Assembly: GCA_049680625.1 (NCBI GenBank)
Contig: JBAUID010000172.1
Span: 3,472-67,471, forward strand
Direction: 5' to 3'
DNA from: JAUIAI01 sp049680625
GTDB taxonomy: Bacteria; Pseudomonadota; Gammaproteobacteria; Burkholderiales; Burkholderiaceae_E
DNA length: 64,000 nucleotides
The notes below the pieces were generated by a model. The model searched no databases. It was not told the DNA's origin and worked only from the letters and a program-made list of their open reading frames with translations. Both the position numbers and the translations under genes were made by a program. Shown here piece after piece: positions 36,787 through 46,010 of this stretch. Every line of letters begins with the position of its first letter. Position 1 is the first letter of the stretch.

Positions 36787-38259
36787 TCACGCGCCCAGGG
36801 CACGCAGTGCTGGCAACCCGGCGTTCAGGCGATCAGCGACCACTGATGCAGGCATCTGCGCAAGTACCTGGTCTAACGCCGGTGTCTGCGCTCGCCCAAA
36901 AACCAGAACCCGCAGCGGCACGCCAAACTGCGGCATTTTCAGACCATTCGCCGCAACAGTTTCTTTGACCAGCGCGTTAATCGTCTCAGGCTGCCAGTCG
37001 ATTGTGGTCAGTTGCGAACTGAACGAAGCCAGCGCATCTGCAGTCCCGGTGGCGACACGCTTGACCAACTCTGCCTGGACATCCGGTGATACTGGCTCGG
37101 GGCGGGCGTAAAACATCAGCATGCTGGTCGCCAGCTCTTCCAGCGTGTTCACTCTTTCTTTCATCAGAACCACCAGACCCGCCAGATCCAGCTGCCCGGC
37201 GACCGACGGATCGGCCAAGCCTGAGTTGTGGAGCAATTTCTCCAGGCGCGGCCTGATCTGGTCAGCCAGCTGGTGATTGTCTGCCAGCTTCAGAAACTGG
37301 GCATTGACCCAATTGAGCTTCTCAGTATCAAACTGCGACGGAGACTGCGACAAATGGCTGCCGTCGAACCAATCAATAAACTGTTCGATGGAAAACAACT
37401 CATCATCACCGTGGCTCCAGCCCAGGCGTGCCAGGTAGTTGACGACCGCTTCAGGCAGGTATCCAAGCTGCTCGTAATGCATCACCGATACGGCGTCGCG
37501 GCGCTTGGAAAGCTTTTTGCCATCAGGGCCGTGAATCATCGGCACATGACCGTAAACAGGCAGTGGAGCACCAAGTGCCGCCAGGATATTGATTTGTCGC
37601 GGCGTATTGTTGACGTGATCATCGCCACGAATTACGTGGGTGATCTCGCGATCCCAGTCATCTACAACAACGCAGAAGTTGTAAGTGGGGCTGCCGTCAG
37701 CCCGGGCGATAATCAAGTCGTCAAGTTCGGCGTTGGCAATCGCAATTGGCCCTTTCACCATATCGTCCCAGTGCACGACCCCGTCATCGGGGTTACGAAA
37801 ACGCACCACGGGCGCAACGCCGTCAGGTTTGACCAGGCCCTGGGCCGCTGCAACTTCCGGCCGCCAGCGACCGTCGTAGCGCGGTTTATCACCCCGGGCT
37901 CGCTGGCCTTCCCGCAGTTTGTCGAGCTCTTCCGGCGAACAATAACAATGGTAGGCCCGGCCGTCCGCGAGCAACTGCTGCACTACCTCCTGGTAGCGGG
38001 CAATACGCTCTGACTGGTAGTACGGTCCGTCATCGGGGGCCAAACCAAGCCAGTTCATGCCATCAATAATGCCTTGCACGGCGTCATCCGAGTAACGCTG
38101 CTGATCAGAATCTTCGATTCGCAGGACAAACTGCCCACCATAGTGCCGGGCGTACGCCCAGGCGAACAACGCGGTACGGGCACCACCAATATGCAAAAAG
38201 CCCGTTGGGCTTGGAGCGAAGCGGGTTTTAACGGGTCGGGAGGGATTGGCTGAAGACAT
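36787..38259 (-). CDS. gltX: Glutamyl-tRNA synthetase
   Basis: A 490-residue class I synthetase. The HIGH motif is in FAPSPTGFLHIGGARTALF and the KMSKS loop reads KLSKRRDA. The C-terminal anticodon-binding helices are present. The ATG at 38259 (MSSANPSRPVKTRFAPSP) begins the homology; the open frame extends 134 codons further upstream but that part is not conserved. In E. coli a zinc site uses CxC plus a distant Cys and His. Here the first pair (CYC) is kept, but the region after PRYDGRW has neither Cys nor His, so zinc binding is probably lost. Confidence 0.95.
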   Translation of the reverse strand: MSSANPSRPVKTRFAPSPTGFLHIGGARTALFAWAYARHYGGQFVLRIEDSDQQRYSDDAVQGIIDGMNWLGLAPDDGPYYQSERIARYQEVVQQLLADGRAYHCYCSPEELDKLREGQRARGDKPRYDGRWRPEVAAAQGLVKPDGVAPVVRFRNPDDGVVHWDDMVKGPIAIANAELDDLIIARADGSPTYNFCVVVDDWDREITHVIRGDDHVNNTPRQINILAALGAPLPVYGHVPMIHGPDGKKLSKRRDAVSVMHYEQLGYLPEAVVNYLARLGWSHGDDELFSIEQFIDWFDGSHLSQSPSQFDTEKLNWVNAQFLKLADNHQLADQIRPRLEKLLHNSGLADPSVAGQLDLAGLVVLMKERVNTLEELATSMLMFYARPEPVSPDVQAELVKRVATGTADALASFSSQLTTIDWQPETINALVKETVAANGLKMPQFGVPLRVLVFGRAQTPALDQVLAQMPASVVADRLNAGLPALRALGA

Positions 38260-39358
38260 CGCAGGATTGTAGCCCGGCAGGCGGCACCGGTTTGCACCCG
38301 CTGACGTCACCCTTCGCGCGCCTGCCCGCCAGCGCGCCGTTTGGCAGATTCGCTTATTTTTATTACCAAAGAGCGGACAGTTGGTACTTAAAAGTACAAA
38401 TAAGCACAGACGACATGGGCCGGTTGACTGGCGCCAACAACATCGTCGGCAGACGATGACGCTGGCGTCAGGCAAGGTGTTGGATACGCTCATCCTGCCT
38501 GAACGCCTCTCGAAGGATTTCCCTCCGCGTCCAGAACAACCACCATGTACAACCAGACACAGAGTTAACTCTCTGTTGCCCGGCGTCTCCACCTCCAACA
38601 TTCGGCCGTCTGATACACCGGCGGCCTTCGAGCGTCTTTGATTAACAGGTAACTCGTGCACTGTTGAGGCAGACGCCGCCCAACAATGTCATTGTAATTT
38701 TCGTGCCAGCCCTGGCTCACTGTTCTGCCACCCATCGAGGCAACTGAAGCCGTCAGCTGACTGCCAGGGCGGTCAGTGTTGTTGTCGACAGCCCAGCGGG
38801 TTATTAAAGCAAAACAAGCCCCTTTGGTGCGCCTGTTTGACGCTTTGACCGCCGCCAGACGATTTCAGGCGGAAAAAATATATCGATCAGGCACAGGAGA
38901 GATTCTCAAGCCTTTGTACCAAATTGACGTCATCTTCAGGCATGGCCGGGAGCCCAGGCCTGACCAGCGGCCGAAACAGAGGGGGCTGCCCGGGTCTACT
39001 GCCGCTTCTCAGCGGATCTGACAATTAATCAGACAAATGAATTTGCCGCGGGCAACTGGCGAATGGCTCGGTAGAGGCGACGGATACTGAACAAAAAAAA
39101 AGGCCTCAGTTGAATCCATTAGTCGTTTTGGTAAAAAGTGCGTACTTTATCCAAGGACTGGGTTCGATCCGGATCCGGCTATGCCCTTTCGAAGAGATCT
39201 TGCCTGTTGCGTCGTCGGGTGAACCAATATTCAATGTCAACCTACTAATTGATTGAACGGTCAATGCGAATTCGGCTAGATGCCACTATTGACGCGCCAG
39301 TAATATGTTGACGGTCGCCAGCCGAGGCGATCTTTGGAGATCCAGGGAGTTTATTTAT
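38260..39358. other. 1.1-kb stretch without a recognisable gene
   Basis: Several short open frames occur, but none has a convincing ribosome binding site, codon pattern or recognisable protein. Features seen are the palindrome GTACTT-AA-AAGTAC (38384-38397), a run of nine A (about 39092-39100), and a tRNA T-arm-like GGTTCGATCC at 39161 without matching acceptor or D arm. It could hold the gltX promoter, the promoter of the downstream lipoprotein gene, decayed sequence or an unrecognised RNA. Confidence 0.5.
38384..38397. promoter_or_regulatory. Palindromic candidate operator upstream of gltX
   Basis: A perfect 14-bp dyad GTACTT-AA-AAGTAC that extends with one mismatch on each side (TTGGTACTT/AAGTACAAA). 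It lies about 125 bp upstream of the gltX start in an A/T-rich patch. It may bind a dimeric regulator; no known family site was recognised. Confidence 0.3.
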
Positions 39359-40885
39359 ATGTCTATTTTGCGCCATCGCGTTGCTATTGCATGCAAGGTA
39401 TTACTAATCGCTTCGCTCGCCGCCTGCGGCGGTGGCGGTGACACCGAGGTTGGCAGGGATCGAACCGACCCGGTTGTGTCGGGATTCACCGCATCGTCTA
39501 GTTTTGTGAGCACCAAGCTGCCCGATTTTGTTGAAGCCGATAGTTCCCCACTTGGGGTTGGCGGCGGACGCTCATCAACCAATGTGTTGGGATGCCCGTT
39601 TGAAACCGTGCCCCTGCTGCCATTACCAGCGGCGTCGGCGGTTGGCAACGGTACTAACGGTGTCGGCGGCATCGGTATTGGCGGGGCTCCGGGACGCTTC
39701 CAGAACGTTGAGATTACGGTTACCGAACCCGATGCAACCGAGATTGGCCGTGCGACAGTTGATAGCGCGTCCGGCATGGTCACGGTTTATCCCGGTGAAG
39801 ACTACACCGGCGGACTCATCGTCACCGTGCGCGGCACGGCCACCGGCCTGGTCTGGGATCCGTCCAGCGATTCTTACAAGCCGTTTACCGCCCAGGATAG
39901 CTGGCGTGCCTATGTCGACGGGATACGCGGCAATATCGCGGTATCGCCACTGACTGAAGCCGCTGCACGGCTGGTTGATTCGTCCGGCGCCCCCAAGACT
40001 GCAGCTGCATTTCGCGATGCCAACCAACTGGTTGCCCAGCAGGTAAATCGCTGCCTGCCGGCAGCATTTCGGGTCCGCGACATTACCCGTCTACCCGATC
40101 ACGTTCTCAGTGAAGCCTCGGTGAACACCAGCGTTACAGACGAATTCTCCGGGCGACAAACCATTGCCATCGCTGGCATGATCAAGTCCTTCGACAACGC
40201 GGTCGCGGGCATTACCGGTGTCGTCGTGCAAGTATTTCAGAACTATCTTGCCGTCGACTTATCTGACGGAATTCTGGATGGCCAGGTCGCCGGCCAGCCG
40301 ATTCCGAGTGCCAATGCGCCGGGGGGTGCATTCATTCAGGACACCACCTTCTTCAGTAATGTTAAGTGGGGAATTGACCAGACCTGGTTTAAATACCGCG
40401 ATCCGGCATACGCCCCCCTGCTTAATTCCCAGGAAGCAACCTACGACTGTTATGAGTACGTCAATGGCGTATCAGTCGGTGGTGTTGATGCCAACAACAA
40501 TCCGATTACCACCCGAACCGGCGTGATGCGCTACTTCCCGGTGACCAACGGTTTTCAGTTTGATGGTGGCTTCGAATTTTCGGCCCCATTTCGCAGCGTC
40601 AAGGAAGGGCCGGATCAGTTCGGCCGAAACCAGCAGAAAGAGCTGATTGGTGGGGTTAGCGTCACCGATGCGGCCGGGGTAACGACGATCTGGGAAGCCA
40701 AGCGAACCGTCACTTACGTGCCGAGCTTCTATAAAAAGAAAATTGTGCAGGCCGATCTGTCGAGTACTGAAATCCAGTGCTACGGGCCGGAGCCGGTTGT
40801 TATTGTTGTTCCCGATGACGACGAACGCGAAATTGTCGACCCAATTTCGATCGTTACTGATCCGGATTTGCGGGACGGTTTTTAA
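39359..40885 (+). CDS. Predicted lipoprotein of unknown function
   Basis: A 508-residue protein with a lipoprotein signal: basic start (SILRHRVAI), hydrophobic core, and lipobox LAAC with Cys23 followed by GGGGD. The mature part is rich in Gly, Val, Asp and Thr. It has a possible beta-sandwich near residues 90-150 (VEITVTEPDATEIGRATV) and then an alpha/beta part with several Trp-rich strands. I do not recognise the family. The ATG at 39359 is chosen because AGGGAG lies about 10 bp upstream and the signal sequence starts there. The gene stands alone, ending at a bidirectional terminator. Confidence 0.8.
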   Translation: MSILRHRVAIACKVLLIASLAACGGGGDTEVGRDRTDPVVSGFTASSSFVSTKLPDFVEADSSPLGVGGGRSSTNVLGCPFETVPLLPLPAASAVGNGTNGVGGIGIGGAPGRFQNVEITVTEPDATEIGRATVDSASGMVTVYPGEDYTGGLIVTVRGTATGLVWDPSSDSYKPFTAQDSWRAYVDGIRGNIAVSPLTEAAARLVDSSGAPKTAAAFRDANQLVAQQVNRCLPAAFRVRDITRLPDHVLSEASVNTSVTDEFSGRQTIAIAGMIKSFDNAVAGITGVVVQVFQNYLAVDLSDGILDGQVAGQPIPSANAPGGAFIQDTTFFSNVKWGIDQTWFKYRDPAYAPLLNSQEATYDCYEYVNGVSVGGVDANNNPITTRTGVMRYFPVTNGFQFDGGFEFSAPFRSVKEGPDQFGRNQQKELIGGVSVTDAAGVTTIWEAKRTVTYVPSFYKKKIVQADLSSTEIQCYGPEPVVIVVPDDDEREIVDPISIVTDPDLRDGF

Positions 40886-40901
40886 GCAGTAAACACAACA
40901 A

Positions 40902-40941
40902 GTAAAAGGCGGGCCGCGCGTTAACAGGGCCCGCCTTTTAC
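40902..40941. terminator. Bidirectional terminator
   Basis: A 14-bp perfect stem (GTAAAAGGCGGGCC / GGCCCGCCTTTTAC) with a 12-base loop. Because the stem itself carries AAAA and TTTT at its base, it works on both strands. It lies between the convergent lipoprotein gene and TerB-like gene. Confidence 0.88.
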
Positions 40942-40987
40942 TTTGTACTGATTAAATCAATAAGCGTCAATAAACAGTGGTAAACGC

Positions 40988-41860
40988 TTAGCTGTACAGG
41001 TTCGGCACCCCAATCTGCGCGTGAATTGCGTTGACATCTGAATTCGAAATGCCCATGCCCTGCGCCAGGCGATCAAGATACTGCGCTTCGGCCTGTGAGT
41101 CGAGCTTGATGCCCAACAGCGACATTGCATAGACTTGCTGTTGCATGCCATTCGGTACGCTACGAACAAAGCCGTCAAGATCGAGGGGCTGCGCCATTTC
41201 ATTGCGAACAAAATCGATTTCTTCCTGGGTGACATCGCCCAGATGCTCAAGTATTTTTGCCTGCTCTTCCTGATCAATCTGCCCGTCCGACTTGGCAGCG
41301 TTGATCATGGCCCGCAACATAATTTCAGCCTGACTGTTTTGGTCCGGGGTTGGCTCCGGGGTCGCCTGGCCACCCAAGGCCTGATTAAGCAATCCGCCCA
41401 GACCGCCGCTGGCGTCCTGTTGTTGACCACCGCCACCCAGACTGTTTAGTAAACCACCCAGGCCTCCAGCCGCGCCGCCACCAGCAAGAACGCTGCCAAG
41501 CAAGCCACCAAGGCCGCCGCCTGCATCTTGCTGAGCGCCACCGCCGGTGAGCCCACCTAACAAGCCGCCAAGACCACCGCCGCCTTGTTGCTGGCTATCA
41601 CCACCAAGCGCGCCGCTTAGCAGGCCGCCGAGACCACCAGCCGACTGATTTGCGCCGCCACCCAGCGCCCCCCCAAGCAATCCGCCAAGGCCGCCACTGC
41701 CGCCACTGCCGCCGTCAGACTGGCCACCGCCACCCAATGCGCCGCCAAGCAAACCGCCAAGTCCGCCACCAGAACTACCCGAGCCACCCATCATCTTTCC
41801 AACGCCGCGGGCGACCATTGCCCCAACCGCAACCTTTGCAAGTGTTCCTACGAGATTCAT
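40988..41860 (-). CDS. Glycine-rich DUF533/TerB-like protein
   Basis: About 290 residues in two parts. Residues 1-180 form a low-complexity region built on imperfect LGGLLGGALGGGG units, very poor in charge and rich in Gly, Leu and Gln. Residues 180-290 are helical and match the TerB-like domain of DUF533 (YebE-type) proteins (IMLRAMINAAKSDGQIDQEEQAKILEHLG). In YebE the N-terminus is a membrane anchor; here MNLVGTLAKVAVGAMVARGVG may play that role. Function is unknown, but TerB-like domains link to tellurite and envelope stress. AAGGA lies 8 bp before the ATG at 41860 and too close to the ATG at 41866, so the former is chosen. Confidence 0.8.
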   Translation of the reverse strand: MNLVGTLAKVAVGAMVARGVGKMMGGSGSSGGGLGGLLGGALGGGGQSDGGSGGSGGLGGLLGGALGGGANQSAGGLGGLLSGALGGDSQQQGGGGLGGLLGGLTGGGAQQDAGGGLGGLLGSVLAGGGAAGGLGGLLNSLGGGGQQQDASGGLGGLLNQALGGQATPEPTPDQNSQAEIMLRAMINAAKSDGQIDQEEQAKILEHLGDVTQEEIDFVRNEMAQPLDLDGFVRSVPNGMQQQVYAMSLLGIKLDSQAEAQYLDRLAQGMGISNSDVNAIHAQIGVPNLYS

Positions 41861-41866
41861 ATCCAT

Positions 41867-42230
41867 CTTCCTTGAAATTGAGTTGCCAGCAAACGCCGGT
41901 ACTGCCGGTACTTCCCGGCACTAAAACCCAGGCGGCGCAGACCGACTGGCCAAAGCCAGGGCGACCCCGCCGACGGGTCATTCGGAATCAGTATATCCGG
42001 CATGTGGCAAGCGCAGCCCCAGTCAGCCTGAAAATTGGGACCGCAATTAGCAAACAACCGTTAATCCGCCGTCGATATGAGAATCCGCCCGCGACTGACT
42101 GTTAAAAGTAAACTATTGGTACGTCGCGGGTTGTTTCCTGAAAGCCTCGTTGCGGTGCCTGTCATCTTCCGCCGGTGACCGCTGCTCATCCATGGCCTAC
42201 AACCCGGCACAACCACTTCGGACCATGCCA
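41867..42230. other. Intergenic region before the dioxygenase/ABC cassette
   Basis: Divergent promoter region of about 360 bp between the TerB-like gene and the dioxygenase gene. It has a 9-bp tandem repeat GCCGGTACT (41895-41903, 41904-41912). No gene and no recognisable operator were found. Confidence 0.4.
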
Positions 42231-43118
42231 ATGACTTTAGAACTCAAATCCCTCCATCCAACCTTCGTTGCCCAGGCCAGTGGTGTTGATCTGGCGACTC
42301 TTACGGACGAGGCGACACTGGGCGCAATCCGCGCTGCAATGGATCAGTACGCCGTTCTGGTATTTCCCAATCAGACATTAAATGACGACACACACCTGGC
42401 TTTTGCGCGCCGCCTGGACGGACAGATTCACGCAAAAACGGGCTCGCGGGTTATTGCCAAAAGCCGGCTCGGTGACGAGGCACTGACCGACATCTCGAAT
42501 CTGGATGTGGATGGAAAAGTGCTCGAAACCAATAATCGGCTGCGCCTGTACAGCCTGGCCAACCGGTTGTGGCACACCGACGCATCGTTCGAGAATCCAG
42601 CCGGGCGCTATTCAATGTTGTACGCGTACGAGGTGCCACCAGTGCGAGCCGACACCCAGTTCGCAGATATGCGCACGGCTTACGACTCACTGGACGACGA
42701 CACAAAAGCTCAAATTAGTGATTTGAAGGCCCACCACTCAATTGCTTACTCGCGACAGACTCTTGGATTCGAATTTGCGCCCGAAGAAGCCAATATCCTC
42801 AAAGGCGTCTGGCAGCCCGTCGTGCGTCACTTCGCCAGTACCGGTCGACGGGCACTGTATCTTGCGTCGCACGCTTCAAAAATTGATGGCCTGCCAACTC
42901 CTGAAGCGCGCCTGCTGATTAAAGACTTAATGGAGCATGCCACCCAGCCCCACCTGGTTTACAGCCACGACTGGCAGGAAAAAGACCTTGTCATCTGGGA
43001 CAACCGCGCGACCATGCATCGCGGAAAAGCCTATGACGACCAAAAACACCGCCGTGAATTACGGCGCGTGACAACACTCGACATCACAGCCGACCAGCCG
43101 GCTGCGGCGCATGGCTGA
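42231..43118 (+). CDS. TauD/TfdA family 2-oxoglutarate dioxygenase
   Basis: About 295 residues of the Fe(II)/2-oxoglutarate dioxygenase fold. LWHTDASFENPAGRYSML supplies the HxD iron ligands (His115, Asp117). WDNRATMHRGKAYDD supplies the distal His263, and RRELRRVTT holds the arginine for 2-oxoglutarate. Closest in pattern to TfdA (aryloxyacetate) and related enzymes rather than TauD; the actual substrate is unknown. Two ATGs lie 6 bp apart (42225 and 42231), neither with a clear ribosome binding site. The last 8 bp overlap the ABC ATPase gene, implying co-translation with the transporter. Confidence 0.87.
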   Translation: MTLELKSLHPTFVAQASGVDLATLTDEATLGAIRAAMDQYAVLVFPNQTLNDDTHLAFARRLDGQIHAKTGSRVIAKSRLGDEALTDISNLDVDGKVLETNNRLRLYSLANRLWHTDASFENPAGRYSMLYAYEVPPVRADTQFADMRTAYDSLDDDTKAQISDLKAHHSIAYSRQTLGFEFAPEEANILKGVWQPVVRHFASTGRRALYLASHASKIDGLPTPEARLLIKDLMEHATQPHLVYSHDWQEKDLVIWDNRATMHRGKAYDDQKHRRELRRVTTLDITADQPAAAHG

Positions 43119-44085
43119 GCCGTATGCTCCTGAACCGTACGCACCTGAACGGGAAATCCTGATACCGGGTGCCGGATTCCCGCAGCCGGTAATGGCTATG
43201 CGCAATTTGCACAAAACCTACGGGTCACTGCCGGTTCTCAATGGGTTGAGCCTGCAGATTCATGCCGGGGAAGTTTATGGTTTTCTCGGACGTAATGGCG
43301 CTGGCAAGTCAACGGCAATCAGAATCCTGATGGGCATCACCCAACCAACCCAGGGCGAAATTGAGTTATTTGGCGAACCGGCGCAGGGCCAGTTCATTAA
43401 AGCGCGCCAGCGCATCGGATACGTCGCCCAGGAACAGAATTTCTATCCCTGGATGACCGCAAAAACACTTAGTCGATTTGTCGCTCCCCTGTATCCGCGC
43501 TGGAGCCACGATCGGTTCAAGCAACTGATGACCCGCTTCGATCTGCCCCATGAACGCAAAGTCGGTACCTTCTCCGGTGGCATGAAAGCGCGTCTCGCGT
43601 TGTCACTGGCCCTCGCTACCCAGCCAGAGCTTTTGTTGCTTGATGAACCTACTGCGGGCATGGACCCAGTGGCCCGACGAGAATTTCTCGACCTGGTTCA
43701 TGAGCACGCGTTGAGCGAAGGCGCAGCCATATTTTTCTCCACTCACCTCATCGACGATATTGAATCGGTCGCCAATCGAATTGGCATCATTGAGTCTGGC
43801 CGTACAATTTACGAAGGAGGACTCGAACCACTGGCACGTTCCGTCAAGACTTTTTCCGCCCCATTGGGCGACCCCAGCGCTGGCGAACAACCTGTCCAAG
43901 CCGATTTCGCAGGCGGATTGCCCTACCAGGTGCTTCGCGATCGTCAGAGGGGCGGGCGGCGAATCGTTACTGTTCGTTACGCCGAGCCGGTGCCTAATCA
44001 GTTTTCTCTAACCACTGGCTGGCGCAGTGACCCGATGTCCCTTGAAGATGCCTTCATTGCGATTGTGACGGCAACCCGCGCATGA
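43111..44085 (+). CDS. ABC-2 type transporter ATP-binding protein
   Basis: A 324-residue ABC ATPase of the exporter (CcmA/DRA) type. Walker A is GRNGAGKSTAIR, the Q-loop VAQEQNFYPWMT, the signature SGGMKARLAL, Walker B LLLLDEPTAGMDP, and the H-loop FFSTHLIDD. The N-terminus has an odd tandem PYAPEPYAPE before the domain. The C-terminal 90 residues are an extra region after the ATPase core. It overlaps the dioxygenase gene by 8 bp and the next permease gene by 4 bp, so it serves the two permeases downstream. Confidence 0.93.
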   Translation: MAEPYAPEPYAPEREILIPGAGFPQPVMAMRNLHKTYGSLPVLNGLSLQIHAGEVYGFLGRNGAGKSTAIRILMGITQPTQGEIELFGEPAQGQFIKARQRIGYVAQEQNFYPWMTAKTLSRFVAPLYPRWSHDRFKQLMTRFDLPHERKVGTFSGGMKARLALSLALATQPELLLLDEPTAGMDPVARREFLDLVHEHALSEGAAIFFSTHLIDDIESVANRIGIIESGRTIYEGGLEPLARSVKTFSAPLGDPSAGEQPVQADFAGGLPYQVLRDRQRGGRRIVTVRYAEPVPNQFSLTTGWRSDPMSLEDAFIAIVTATRA

Positions 44086-46010
44086 TTGCAGCGGTTCGAA
44101 CCCTGCTGTTCAAAGACATTCAGGAGCATCTTGTCCCAGTGGCTTTGCTCGCTGCCGGCAGCCTGTTACTACTCATTTTGATGCTGATTCAAACCAGGGC
44201 ATCAGAACTGAGCCTCAACTCTATGCAAGTGGTCCGGCTTGCCGTAATCACCACCCTTCCCCTGGTGGCATTCATTCTGGGGAACCGTCTGATTGTTCGC
44301 GAATATCTGAACAGAACCCGATTGTTTGTCGAGGCACTGCCCGTTGGTTCCAGCCTGCCATTGTTGGTTAAATACTTTACCGGCTTCACGCTGATGCTGG
44401 GACTTAGCGGCTTGCTGGTATTGGCCGCCACCCTTGGGGCGTCAGCTGGTGACGATATTGACGCTCGTCTGGCCGGACTGATCCTGCTCAGAACAGCAGG
44501 CATGGCAACCTTGTTCTGGAGCATCGCCTTTTGTTTCAGCCTGTGCGGCCACTTGCGCCTCGTGCTCTATATGGTGCTGATTACTATTTCGTATTTTATC
44601 CTGGCATCACCTTATCTGGAAGAAAATCAGATTGGTCCGTTTGCTTTGGTCGACTCTGACATCTTTGCATACGAACGCGATGTGACACCGTGGCTCGACC
44701 TGGCAAAAACAATTGGGCTATCCGCTTGCTTCACGATATGCGGATTTATCCTTGCCCTGGTAAACGAAGGTTCCGTTGCTGAACGCCTGGCCAAACCAAT
44801 GAGCCGTCGCGACCTGGTCGCCATTGCACTTGTGGTTATCAGCAGCTTCACTGTTATGCACACGCTAGAGCGACAATGGACTAAAACGCCTTACGTTTTA
44901 AGCGGTGAGACAGTATTACGAAACGAAACCCCGCCGATAGCGATCCGGTACGAACACGCCGAGCACAAAAAACGGGGTGAAGCCATGATGCGCCGCCTCA
45001 GCAATTTGTTCAGCACAATGCAGCAGACAATAGGTCTGCGAGATCTGCCAACAGTGCGGATCTGGCTGGATCAGGACATGGATCCGGATGAACTGAAGCT
45101 GTGGACTACTGACGGGGTCGTCATACATGCGAATTTTTCGGCGTACGACTCCTATGAAAACAGTATCCTGGACACCGTAGTTATCCACGGCATTTTCCAG
45201 AACCTGACCGCCAACCGCGCGGTATTTGAACCAAATCACTGGGTCACTGACGGCGTATCCCATTGGTGGGCCCGCAAACCGTTGACCGGGCAGCAACGGA
45301 TCAGCCATGACAACGAAGTAATTGCCCGTGCCGTTATTGCGCTGGAACGCAGCCCCTACCCGGTCGACCTGATTCACAATTTTCAACAACTCGCTGATTC
45401 GATCGGGCATTTATCCGCTGAAGCCCTGGCCTTCTCCGCCCTTATTTACCTGGAAAAAACCCATGGGGAAGAAAGTATCCATGCGCTGGCGCGCAACTTC
45501 CTGGCCAGTCCGGTTGGCGACAACACCCTCGGTATGGTCCACGACCGTTTGCCGTCGTCTGCGTCACGGTTTGCGTCAATCACCGGTGTGGACTGGCCGG
45601 ACTTCATGGTCAACTGGCGACGCTGGCTGTCCGAACAAGCCAGTCAGGCCGGAGTCGCTGAATTTCTCGACGTCGTTCCAAAAATCAGCGGCCAGATTAA
45701 CAACCGGACTGACGAATCCGGTGTGCGCTGGATAGTTGGCAGCTACGTGCCAACAGCGGAATCTCAAGGTGACAAACCCGGCCCTGACGCTGTCTGCGTA
45801 CTGAAGCACGATCGGATCACCGCCTTTGACGATGAGATATGGCTGAATAACGATATTCGAGACGAAGCGCCGTGCACTACCGCCGGGGCGGCGCATCTGT
45901 TGCAAAGCCCGTACGCGCCCGGCGAACGCGCTTACGTTGTGCTGCAGTTCGAGCACCCGAAATGGCACTGGCCCATCATGCTGAAGTCCCGACGGCTAAC
46001 CATTCAATGA
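44082..46010 (+). CDS. ABC-2 permease fused to a degenerate gluzincin domain
   Basis: A 642-residue protein. Residues 1-265 hold about seven hydrophobic segments of an ABC-2 permease. The C-terminal 375 residues are soluble and look like an M1-type gluzincin peptidase domain that has lost its active site. Where HExxH is expected the sequence is VVIHGIFQNL (His369, Gly370, Gln373), and where W..EG.A is expected it reads WVTDGVSHWW (Asp390). The next protein has the intact motif at nearly the same residue number. The gene starts with an ATGA overlap and ends with another. It is probably the non-catalytic half of a heterodimer. Confidence 0.8.
   Translation: MIAAVRTLLFKDIQEHLVPVALLAAGSLLLLILMLIQTRASELSLNSMQVVRLAVITTLPLVAFILGNRLIVREYLNRTRLFVEALPVGSSLPLLVKYFTGFTLMLGLSGLLVLAATLGASAGDDIDARLAGLILLRTAGMATLFWSIAFCFSLCGHLRLVLYMVLITISYFILASPYLEENQIGPFALVDSDIFAYERDVTPWLDLAKTIGLSACFTICGFILALVNEGSVAERLAKPMSRRDLVAIALVVISSFTVMHTLERQWTKTPYVLSGETVLRNETPPIAIRYEHAEHKKRGEAMMRRLSNLFSTMQQTIGLRDLPTVRIWLDQDMDPDELKLWTTDGVVIHANFSAYDSYENSILDTVVIHGIFQNLTANRAVFEPNHWVTDGVSHWWARKPLTGQQRISHDNEVIARAVIALERSPYPVDLIHNFQQLADSIGHLSAEALAFSALIYLEKTHGEESIHALARNFLASPVGDNTLGMVHDRLPSSASRFASITGVDWPDFMVNWRRWLSEQASQAGVAEFLDVVPKISGQINNRTDESGVRWIVGSYVPTAESQGDKPGPDAVCVLKHDRITAFDDEIWLNNDIRDEAPCTTAGAAHLLQSPYAPGERAYVVLQFEHPKWHWPIMLKSRRLTIQ

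Noticed and set aside
38260..38661. 134-codon N-terminal extension of gltX
   Set aside because: Homology starts at the ATG at 38259 and the extension is Cys/Arg-rich with no conserved pattern.
39155..39180. tRNA T-arm-like GGTTCGATCC
   Set aside because: No matching acceptor stem, D arm or anticodon arm can be formed with upstream sequence.
45872..46006. 45-codon extension of the second permease
   Set aside because: It overlaps the coding end of the first permease in another frame and is Arg-rich; the ATGA overlap at 46007 is the natural start.
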